Positions 26,342 through 33,435 of a stretch of 64,000 nt of DNA are shown here, in pieces. Every line of letters starts with the position of its first letter. The first letter of the stretch is position 1. The notes beneath the pieces were generated by a model, which saw only the letters and a program-made list of their open reading frames with translations, was not told the origin of the DNA and made no database searches. Source of the stretch: an uncultured Alistipes sp. (lineage in GTDB: Bacteria; Bacteroidota; Bacteroidia; Bacteroidales; Rikenellaceae). The stretch spans positions 92,060 to 156,059 of the forward strand of contig CASELE010000001.1 in NCBI GenBank assembly GCA_949288735.1. The letters run 5' to 3'. Made by a program: the position numbers and the translations under genes.

Positions 26342-28837
26342 ATGATGAAGAAATTGGCCGTCGCGTTCGTTGCCCTGCTCGCGTGCTGGGGCACCGCATC
26401 GGCCCAGGCCGTTTCGGATGCACAGGCAATCCAGTATGCCATCGAATGCAAGAACCGGGGCATGTCCACCGAGCAGACGATCCGCACCCTGCAATCCAAA
26501 GGGGTGACAATCGCCCAGATGCAGCGTCTGAAGTCGCAATACGACAGCGGACAGCTCTCGTCGGCAATGCACGGGGCGGCGTCCGGACAGCAACACTACG
26601 CCGGAACGGGTTCGGCGGCAACGGTATCCGCGACCGCACAGCATACCATGCGTACGGGTATGAATGCCGGAAGTTCTGCAACGGGATACGGCATGGGGGC
26701 ATCGCACGGCGGCCTCTTCGGCGGATCGAATCTCTTCTCCTCGCGACGGCCTCTGCTGCTGACGCGCAAGGACTCGGTCAACCGCATCTACGGTCACGAC
26801 ATCTTCGGCGGCGAGCAGGCCGTATCGTTCGCCCCCAACATCCAGACGGCGACTCCCGAGAGCTACGTCGTGGGGCCGGGCGACTATCTCGGCATCTCGG
26901 TATTCGGCGCGACCGAAACCGACATCTCGCAGAGTATATCGCCCGACGGAACGATCTACGTACGGGGCATCGGTCCCATCCCCGTACAGGGACTGACCAT
27001 TGGACAGTTGCGCACGAAACTCAAGAAGGAACTCTCGCGCATCTTCGGAGGTCTGGCCGACGGCAGCACTTCGCTCGACATCACGCTCAACGACCTGCGC
27101 AGCATACAGGTACACGTCATGGGCGAGGTGGAGTTCCCGGGGTCCTATACCCTGCCGTCTCTCGCCACCGCTTTCCATGCGCTCTACGCGGCGGGCGGCT
27201 CGACGGACGAGGGTACGATCCGCAGCATACGCGTGATGCGCGACAACAAAGTGGCGGGCGAGGTGGACCTCTACAAGTTCCTGACCACGGGCGACAAGTC
27301 GGGCGACATCGCGTTGCAGGACGGCGACGTGGTGCTCGTGACACCCTACGTGCATCTGGTCTCCATACCCGAAGGTGTGAAGCGTCCCATGCGCTACGAG
27401 ATGATTCCGGGCGAGACGCTCGACGACGCCGTGACCTATGCCGGCGGCTTCACCAACGATGCCTACCGTTCGGCGCTCAGCGTCGTGCGGCAGGACGACA
27501 TGGGTCTCAAGGTCTTCCATGTCGAGGAGCCCGAATACGGCTCTTTCGAACTGGCCGACGGTGACAGCATCGTCATCGGCCGCCGCTATCAGCGCGCCGA
27601 GAACCAGGTGGATATCGGCGGTGCGGTCTACAACCCCGGAGTCTACGCCATCGACGATAACGTACGAAGCGTGAAGCAGCTCATCGCCGCAGCCGGCGGC
27701 GTGCGCGAAGACGCCTTCCTTGACCGTGCGCTCATCCAGCGCGAAATGGAGGACTGGACGCTCGAGATGGAGTCGATCGATCTCGGAAAGCTCCTGGCAG
27801 GAGAAATCGCCGACATGGAGCTCCGTCCCAACGACAAGGTATACGTCCCCTCCAAGAATTCGCTGCGCGAAAAGTACGAGGTATCCATCAGCGGTCCCGT
27901 ACAGAAGCCGGGCGACTACTCCTATGCCGAAGGGATGACGATCAAGGATCTGATCGTACGGGCCGGCGGCCTGCTCGAATCCGCATCGCTCGTAAAGGTC
28001 GATGTGTCGCGCCGCATCAAGCTGCCCCACAGTACCGAATATTCGCCCCAGCGCTCCGAAATATTCACCGTATCGCTCGGCAACGGGCTTGGGGACGGCA
28101 CGGGCGACGACTTCGTGCTGGAGCCGTTCGACCAGGTCTTCATCCGCAAGTCGCCGGCATACAACACGCAGAATACCGTCACACTCAACGGAGAGGTGCT
28201 CTTCGCCGGTTCCTATGCCCTCGAGAGTTCCAACGTGCGAATCTCGGAGATCCTCGCCAAGGCGGGCGGCATCACGCCGGCAGGCTTCCTCGAAGGGGCC
28301 TCGCTCGAACGCCTCATGACGCCCGAAGAGCAGAAGAGGATGGACGAGGTGATTTCCATCCTCACGCGTCAGGCCAGCCGCGGCGATTCGGTGGATTCGC
28401 GCGTCTTCGACAAGGCACGCTACTACAGCGTCGGCTTCGACCTGCAGGAGGCGCTCAAGAATCCCGGTTCTCCGGCCGACATCATCCTGCAGCCGGGCGA
28501 CGTCATCACCGTGCCGCAGTACAACGGTACGGTACAGATCCTCGGCGCCGTGCTCTACCCCAACGCCGTGGCCTACGAAAAGGGCAAACGGCTCGACCAG
28601 TACGTGAAGGCCGCGGGCGGCTACAGCTCGCTGGCCCGCAAAAACAAGGTATTCGTCCTCTACATGAACGGTACGGCTGCCACCGGCCGCAACGCGAAGA
28701 TCGTTCCGGGTTGCAAGATCGTCGTACCGATGAAGTCGCGCGTGGGCTACATGGGAGTCGCCGACGTGCTCAGCATCGCATCGTCCACCGCATCGCTCGC
28801 ATCGGTCGTTGCCTCGATGGTCACACTCATCAAATAA
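26342..28837 (+). CDS. Wza-like polysaccharide export outer-membrane protein (SLBB repeats)
   Basis: 831 residues from the ATG at 26342, preceded by AAGGAG; a GTG 12 bases upstream is less likely. Signal peptide KKLAVAFVALLACWGTASAQ. After a Gly/Ser-rich region comes the Poly_export domain (SYVVGPGDYLGISVFGATET; ISPDGTIYVRGIGPIPVQGL), then a series of SLBB beta-grasp repeats (VHVMGEVEFPGSYTLPS; VDIGGAVYNPGVYAIDD; VSISGPVQKPGDYSYAEG; VTLNGEVLFAGSYALES; VQILGAVLYPNAVAYEKG). It would form the outer-membrane exit channel. Follows rmlB by 37 bases. Confidence 0.93.
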   Translation: MMKKLAVAFVALLACWGTASAQAVSDAQAIQYAIECKNRGMSTEQTIRTLQSKGVTIAQMQRLKSQYDSGQLSSAMHGAASGQQHYAGTGSAATVSATAQHTMRTGMNAGSSATGYGMGASHGGLFGGSNLFSSRRPLLLTRKDSVNRIYGHDIFGGEQAVSFAPNIQTATPESYVVGPGDYLGISVFGATETDISQSISPDGTIYVRGIGPIPVQGLTIGQLRTKLKKELSRIFGGLADGSTSLDITLNDLRSIQVHVMGEVEFPGSYTLPSLATAFHALYAAGGSTDEGTIRSIRVMRDNKVAGEVDLYKFLTTGDKSGDIALQDGDVVLVTPYVHLVSIPEGVKRPMRYEMIPGETLDDAVTYAGGFTNDAYRSALSVVRQDDMGLKVFHVEEPEYGSFELADGDSIVIGRRYQRAENQVDIGGAVYNPGVYAIDDNVRSVKQLIAAAGGVREDAFLDRALIQREMEDWTLEMESIDLGKLLAGEIADMELRPNDKVYVPSKNSLREKYEVSISGPVQKPGDYSYAEGMTIKDLIVRAGGLLESASLVKVDVSRRIKLPHSTEYSPQRSEIFTVSLGNGLGDGTGDDFVLEPFDQVFIRKSPAYNTQNTVTLNGEVLFAGSYALESSNVRISEILAKAGGITPAGFLEGASLERLMTPEEQKRMDEVISILTRQASRGDSVDSRVFDKARYYSVGFDLQEALKNPGSPADIILQPGDVITVPQYNGTVQILGAVLYPNAVAYEKGKRLDQYVKAAGGYSSLARKNKVFVLYMNGTAATGRNAKIVPGCKIVVPMKSRVGYMGVADVLSIASSTASLASVVASMVTLIK

Positions 28838-28846
28838 CCGACTGAC

Positions 28847-29992
28847 ATGAACAGAAATACGGAATCCCCGCAGAAGCCGGAACAGCGCGACGAGGCGCAG
28901 GATATCGACCTCGTCGAACTGCTGCGCCGGCTGTGGTGCAGCCGCCGGCTCATACTGAAAATCACCGGCATCTGTTTCGTGATCGGCCTGCTGCTGGCCA
29001 TCTTCGGCAGCAAGGAGTACACGGCCGGCTGCCAGTTCGTGCCGCAGACCAAGAGCAACATGGCGTCGAGCGGCATGGCGTCGCTGGCCGCGCTGGCGGG
29101 CGTCAACATAAGCAGCCTGATGGGCAGCGACCAGCTCATCTCGCCGATGGTCTACCCCAACGTGATGAACAGCACGGCCTACCGCCGCGACCTGCTCCGT
29201 ACCGAGATACATCTCGAAGGCGAGGAGGAGCCCGTCACGCTGCTCACCTATCTCTCCGACAAGAAGTACCGCAAGCTGTCGGTCGGCGGAGCGATTCTGA
29301 AGTACACCATCGGCCTGCCCGGAGTGATTATCCGGGCCATCAAGGGCGATCCCGACGAACGGGATTCGACGCTCGCCGGCAACGGGGGCGACTACCCCTT
29401 CATCGTGCTGACGAAGGAGGAGCGCAAGGCTATTCGCGCGCTGAAGAAGATCGTCACGATGAAGGTTGAAGAGAAGAAGGGCTACGTCGTCATGCTGGCC
29501 CACATGCCCGAAGCGCGTGCCGCCGCCGAAGTGGCCGAGAGTGCCGTACAGCTGCTGCAGCAATACATCACCGACTTCAAGCTGCAGAAGGTGCAGGGTA
29601 ACCTCGACTTCATCCAGGCTCGCTACGAGGAGACGCGGCAGGAGTACGAACGCATACAGGAGTACCGGGCCGCATACATGGATGCCAACCAAGGGCTCTC
29701 CACGAACCGGGCCACCACGACGGTCGAGAAGCTCGACAACGAGTACAACCTCGCTTTCGACCTTTATCAAAGCATGGCCTCGCAGTTGGAGCAGGCACGC
29801 ATACACGTGAAGGAGACGACTCCCGTATTCACCTTCATCGACCCCGTGACCATGCCCGTCAGACCCTCCAAGCCACGGCGGATGATGACGCTCGTCGGCT
29901 TCACCTTCTTCGGTCTCGTGCTCGGCTGCGGATATGTATTCGCACGCCCCGCACTGCAGCAGATCTTCGGCGAAGAGAAACGGGAAGAGTAG
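28847..29992 (+). CDS. Wzz/chain-length determinant protein
   Basis: 381 residues. Two membrane helices, one near the N-terminus (ITGICFVIGLLLAIFGSKEY) and one near the C-terminus (MMTLVGFTFFGLVLGCGYVF), flank a periplasmic helical domain with a long coiled coil (YEETRQEYERIQEYRAAYMD). The PVRPSKPRRMM segment before the second helix is the Wzz signature. There is no tyrosine kinase domain. It sets polymer length together with the upstream Wza-like exporter, 9 bases away. Confidence 0.92.
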   Translation: MNRNTESPQKPEQRDEAQDIDLVELLRRLWCSRRLILKITGICFVIGLLLAIFGSKEYTAGCQFVPQTKSNMASSGMASLAALAGVNISSLMGSDQLISPMVYPNVMNSTAYRRDLLRTEIHLEGEEEPVTLLTYLSDKKYRKLSVGGAILKYTIGLPGVIIRAIKGDPDERDSTLAGNGGDYPFIVLTKEERKAIRALKKIVTMKVEEKKGYVVMLAHMPEARAAAEVAESAVQLLQQYITDFKLQKVQGNLDFIQARYEETRQEYERIQEYRAAYMDANQGLSTNRATTTVEKLDNEYNLAFDLYQSMASQLEQARIHVKETTPVFTFIDPVTMPVRPSKPRRMMTLVGFTFFGLVLGCGYVFARPALQQIFGEEKREE

Positions 29993-29997
29993 TTCAG

Positions 29998-31158
29998 ATG
30001 GCACGTAAAGAGCCGAAGCAGAGGAACACGGCACGCATCTCCCCGGGCGGGGAGGAGCAGAGGCGCGTCACGGCAGAGGAGCTGCTGCTCCGGCTCGTCG
30101 CGGCAGGACTGCATCCCGCCGCAGCGGTCGACACGGCGGGATGGCCCCCGGCCGACACCGCGCCCTGGAGGGAGATCTACCGTCTCTCGGCCGCACAGGG
30201 GGTTCTGGCCGTTGCCTACGATGCCGCTCTGCGACTGCCGGCAGCACTAAGGCCGCCGAAGGAGGTGCTCATACCGTGGGCCGTGAATACCGACCGCATC
30301 GAGCACGCGTACGGACGTCGCGCGGAGGCGCTGGAGACGCTGACTGCCTTCTATGCACGCCACGGCATGCGCCTCATGTTGCTGAAGGGTACGGGTCTCG
30401 CATCGCTCTACCCCATTCCTGCCCATCGTCCGTGCGGCGACATCGACATCTGGCTCTTCGGCCGGCAACGCGAAGCAGACCGTCTGATGGAAAAGGAGCT
30501 GGGCATACGCATCGACCGTGACGTACATCATCACACGGTCTTTACCTGCAAGGGTGTGCCGGTCGAGAACCACTTCGATTTTCTGAACATCTGGTCGCAC
30601 CGCTCGAACCGCAGGCTGGAGCATCAGCTGCGCCGCTACGCCGATGACGAGGGGGTGCAGCTCGCCGTCGGAAAAGAGCGCGTATGGCTCCCCTCGCCCG
30701 ACTTCAATGCGCTCTATCTGATGCGGCACATGGCCGTCCACTTCGCAGCGGTCGAAATAGGACTGCGACATATCGCCGACTGGGCCCTCTTTCTCGAACA
30801 CGACGGAGACCGTGTAAACTGGACGGAGATACGCCGGATCTACGAACAGGAGAACATGCACCGCTTCGCCGATGCCGTGACGCAGCTCTGCGTCGAATGG
30901 CTGGGTGTTCCCGCGGCCAGGTGCTACGACTATACCCGTGACGCCGAGCTTGCCGACCGTATCCTGCACGAGACGCTCCACCCCGCCTTTGCGGAAAAGC
31001 ATCCGCAGGGCGGACTTCTTGCACCGGCGCTCTTCAAACTGCGCCGCTGGTGGGCCAACCGCTGGAAGCACCGTCTGGTCTACAGCGACTCGCTCGCCGG
31101 CAGTTTCGCGTGGCTCTGCTGGGCGCATCTGATCCGCCCCAAAAGCATCGTCAAATAG
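29998..31158 (+). CDS. Nucleotidyltransferase family protein (NTP_transf_5 type)
   Basis: 386 residues. The middle has the family pattern MRLMLLKGTGLASLYPIPAH followed by RPCGDIDIWLF, where GDIDIW supplies the two metal-binding aspartates of the polymerase-beta fold. Later LYLMRHMAVHFAAVEIGLRH is also typical. Members occur in capsule and exopolysaccharide loci and in peptide-modification loci; the role in polysaccharide making is not settled. It starts 6 bases after the Wzz gene and closes the operon, with a hairpin 9 bases after the stop. Confidence 0.8.
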   Translation: MARKEPKQRNTARISPGGEEQRRVTAEELLLRLVAAGLHPAAAVDTAGWPPADTAPWREIYRLSAAQGVLAVAYDAALRLPAALRPPKEVLIPWAVNTDRIEHAYGRRAEALETLTAFYARHGMRLMLLKGTGLASLYPIPAHRPCGDIDIWLFGRQREADRLMEKELGIRIDRDVHHHTVFTCKGVPVENHFDFLNIWSHRSNRRLEHQLRRYADDEGVQLAVGKERVWLPSPDFNALYLMRHMAVHFAAVEIGLRHIADWALFLEHDGDRVNWTEIRRIYEQENMHRFADAVTQLCVEWLGVPAARCYDYTRDAELADRILHETLHPAFAEKHPQGGLLAPALFKLRRWWANRWKHRLVYSDSLAGSFAWLCWAHLIRPKSIVK

Positions 31159-31166
31159 ACTCGGCT

Positions 31167-31192
31167 CCATCGCGGCGCGGAGTGCCGCGATG
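31167..31192. terminator. Terminator of the polysaccharide operon
   Basis: CCATCGCGGC (31167-31176) pairs with GCCGCGATGG (31183-31192) around a 6-base loop, between the converging nucleotidyltransferase and ybaK genes. Confidence 0.7.
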
Positions 31193-31204
31193 GAAGACTG
31201 AAGA

Positions 31205-31738
31205 TTACGGCTCCGCCACTCCGTCGTCGTGCTTCGGCCGGCTGAGGGGGGCGAGATGCGCCCCCGTGCAGTCGATCAGGTCGGCCGGAGCCAGCCGCAG
31301 CTGCAGGCCGCGTACGCCGGCGCTCACGTAGAGAAAGGCATGCTCCGCAGCCGTTTCGTGGATGTAGGTCGGAAAGCGCTTCTTCATCCCGATGGGCGAA
31401 CATCCGCCCCTGATGTATCCGGTCAGAGGCAGCAGCTCGCGCACGGGGACCAGGTCGGCCTTCTTGTTGCCCGAGATCCGCGCGGCGGCCTTGAGGTCCA
31501 CCTCGTGGTCGCCCGGAACGACGCAGACGAAACATCCCGTCCGATCGCCGCGCAGGACGAGCGTTTTGAATACGGTCGCCACATCCTCGCCGAGCTGCGC
31601 CGCGACATGCCCGGCATCGAGATGCTCCTCGTCCACCTCGTAGGGCACGAGTTCGTAGGGTATCTTCGCCCGGTCGAGAAGCCGTGCCGCATTCGTCTTG
31701 TCGGGGCGGCCTCCCCGCATTTCGCCCGTATGTTTCAT
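31205..31738 (-). CDS. ybaK: Cys-tRNA(Pro)/Cys-tRNA(Cys) deacylase, YbaK/EbsC family
   Basis: 177 residues from the ATG at 31738, which lies about 20 bases after a TATCTTTG element; the longer upstream frame is not transcribed. It hydrolyses mischarged Cys-tRNA(Pro). Seen: KTNAARLLDRAKIPYELVPY, TVFKTLVLRGD, VPGDHEVDLKAAARISGNKK, and the loop GYIRGGCSPIGMKKRFPTYI, all family hallmarks. Divergent from the HAD gene. Confidence 0.93.
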   Translation of the reverse strand: MKHTGEMRGGRPDKTNAARLLDRAKIPYELVPYEVDEEHLDAGHVAAQLGEDVATVFKTLVLRGDRTGCFVCVVPGDHEVDLKAAARISGNKKADLVPVRELLPLTGYIRGGCSPIGMKKRFPTYIHETAAEHAFLYVSAGVRGLQLRLAPADLIDCTGAHLAPLSRPKHDDGVAEP

Positions 31739-31760
31739 GTGATCTGCCGGTATTTTCGCA

Positions 31761-31768
31761 CAAAGATA
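31761..31768 (-). promoter_or_regulatory. Putative ybaK -7 element
   Basis: TATCTTTG on the minus strand, 22 bases before the ybaK start. Confidence 0.55.
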
Positions 31769-31842
31769 GGCGCTTCCGCGCAACGACGGTGCGCAGGACG
31801 TCGAAAAACGCCGGACAAGGCGCACCGAGCCCGGTATTTGCG

Positions 31843-31850
31843 TATCTTTG
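31843..31850 (+). promoter_or_regulatory. Putative HAD gene -7 element next to the start codon
   Basis: TATCTTTG ends four bases before the ATG at 31855, so transcription would begin at or within a base or two of the start codon. Confidence 0.55.
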
Positions 31851-31854
31851 CGCC

Positions 31855-32523
31855 ATGATCCGAGGAATCCTATTCGATATGGACGGCGTGCTGGTGGACA
31901 ATACCGCCGTGCACGTCGAGGCGTTCGGCCTCTTCTGCCGCCGCTACGGCGTGACGGACTGGGAGCAGAAGCTCGCCTCGGCCTACGGTATGGGTAACGA
32001 CGACATCCTGCGGCTGCTCCTGCCCGCCGGGCTCATCCGCTCACGCGGACTCCGCGCCCTGGCCGAAGAGAAGGAGGCGCTCTACCGCTCGCTCTATGCA
32101 CCGACCATCCGTCCCGTGGCGGGTTTGCGCGAACTGCTCGCCGCCCTGCACGATCGGGGTCTGCCCTGCGCCGTCGGGTCGTCGGGGCCACGTGCCAACG
32201 TCGACTTCGTGCTCGACGCATGCGGCGTGCGGCCCTACTTCACGGCCATCGTGGACGGCGACCGAGTCGCCCGCTGCAAGCCCGACCCGGAGATATACCT
32301 CTCAGCCGCGGCCGAACTGGGTGTACGGCCGTCCGAATGCCTCGTCTTCGAGGATGCTCCCGCGGGCATCGAATCGGCCCGGCGCGCCGGCGTCGGACGG
32401 ATCGTTGCGCTCGCCACCTCGCTCCCGGCCGAAGAGCTGCATGCCTCGGCGCCCGACCGGATCATCGCCGATTTTACCGAGACGGGGAGTCTCGAAGAGC
32501 TCCTGACACCTGCTAACTCCTGA
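31855..32523 (+). CDS. HAD-superfamily phosphatase/phosphoglucomutase-like
   Basis: 222 residues from the ATG at 31855, chosen because MIRGILFDMDGVLVDN is the first HAD motif with its nucleophile Asp. Motif II is in CAVGSSGPRANV, and motifs III and IV are in CKPDPEIYLSAAAELGV and CLVFEDAPAGIESARRAG. This layout fits the beta-phosphoglucomutase/sugar-phosphatase group; the substrate cannot be read. The DUF486 gene starts 4 bases after its stop. Confidence 0.9.
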   Translation: MIRGILFDMDGVLVDNTAVHVEAFGLFCRRYGVTDWEQKLASAYGMGNDDILRLLLPAGLIRSRGLRALAEEKEALYRSLYAPTIRPVAGLRELLAALHDRGLPCAVGSSGPRANVDFVLDACGVRPYFTAIVDGDRVARCKPDPEIYLSAAAELGVRPSECLVFEDAPAGIESARRAGVGRIVALATSLPAEELHASAPDRIIADFTETGSLEELLTPANS

Positions 32524-32527
32524 TCGT

Positions 32528-32890
32528 ATGAGAGGTCTGCTCGCCATTGCACTGCTCGTCGTATCCAACGCCTTCATGACGCTCGCCTGGTACGGCCACA
32601 TCGCCTTCCGCTCGAAACTCGAACGCTTCGGCATCGTTGCCGTCGTGCTCGTCAGCTGGGGCATCGCCCTGTTCGAATACTGTTTCCAGGTACCGGCCAA
32701 TCGAATCGGCAGCGTACAGTTCGGCGGACCCTTCACGCTCTGGGAGCTGAAGGTAATCCAGGAGGTGGTATCGCTTTGCGTCTTCACGCTATTCGCCGTG
32801 CTTGTCATGAAATCCGAACCGTTGCGGTGGAACCACCTGGCCGGCTTCTGCTGCCTTGTGCTCGCCGTCTGGTTCGTCTTCCGTAAATAG
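32528..32890 (+). CDS. DUF486 small membrane protein (DMT-like)
   Basis: 120 residues with four membrane helices. The starts of helices 1 and 2 (LLAIALLVVSNAFMTLAWYG; IVAVVLVSWGIALFEYCFQV), the motif PANRIGSV and the end WNHLAGFCCLVLAVWFVFR are the DUF486 pattern. It is related to small multidrug-type transporters; the cargo is unknown. Closely follows the HAD gene and ends in a strong hairpin. Confidence 0.9.
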   Translation: MRGLLAIALLVVSNAFMTLAWYGHIAFRSKLERFGIVAVVLVSWGIALFEYCFQVPANRIGSVQFGGPFTLWELKVIQEVVSLCVFTLFAVLVMKSEPLRWNHLAGFCCLVLAVWFVFRK

Positions 32891-32906
32891 CCCGGAACGA
32901 AAGCGA

Positions 32907-32942
32907 AGCGTCCGGCACCGGGAACAACCGGTGCCGGACGCT
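32907..32942. terminator. Bidirectional terminator after DUF486 gene
   Basis: A 15-bp stem pairs 32907-32921 (AGCGTCCGGCACCGG) with 32928-32942 around GAACAA, between converging genes. Confidence 0.8.
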
Positions 32943-32963
32943 CTCCGCATACCGCCGAAAGAT

Positions 32964-33413
32964 TTAGGCCAGCAGCCTCTTCACCTCCTCTGCAATACGC
33001 CGGCCGTCGGCACGGCCCGCCAGACGTTTCGAAGCTATGCCCATCACACGCCCCATGTCGCGCGCCGACGCGGCTCCGCACTCGGCGACAATGCTCCGCA
33101 ACGCGTCGACGAGCTCCTCGTCGGTGAGCGGCCGCGGCAGGAATTCGCGCATTACGGCTACCTGTGCAAGCTCTTCGGCCGCCAGATCCTCGCGGCCCTG
33201 CTCCCGGTAGATGGCTGCCGACTCCTCGCCCTGTTTGGCAAGTTTCGAGATGATCTTCACCACCTCTTCGTCCGGCAGTTCGTCGATTCCGGGGCCGGCG
33301 GTCTTCGCCTCGATAAGATACTTCTTGATGTTGCGCAGTGTCGTCGTGCGCACGGCGTCCCTGGCCTTCATGGCTTCCATGATACCGCGGGAAATAGTCT
33401 GCTCCAATGACAT
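32964..33413 (-). CDS. yqeY: GatB/YqeY domain protein
   Basis: 149 residues, the standard YqeY length. The protein matches the tail domain of GatB, which binds tRNA in the amidotransferase. Seen: MKARDAVRTTTLRNIKKYLI, KQGEESAAIYREQGREDLAA, EFLPRPLTDEEL, and MGRVMGIASKRLAGRADGRR near the end. Free YqeY proteins have no settled role. It lies 22 bases after the amidase-like gene on the same strand. Confidence 0.92.
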   Translation of the reverse strand: MSLEQTISRGIMEAMKARDAVRTTTLRNIKKYLIEAKTAGPGIDELPDEEVVKIISKLAKQGEESAAIYREQGREDLAAEELAQVAVMREFLPRPLTDEELVDALRSIVAECGAASARDMGRVMGIASKRLAGRADGRRIAEEVKRLLA

Positions 33414-33435
33414 GATACTGTTTATTTTATCGGGT

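Noticed and set aside
26252..30034. 1260-codon open frame opposite the Wza/Wzz genes
   Set aside because: Antisense shadow, His/Val/Arg-rich, no signal or domain; the sense genes are firmly identified.
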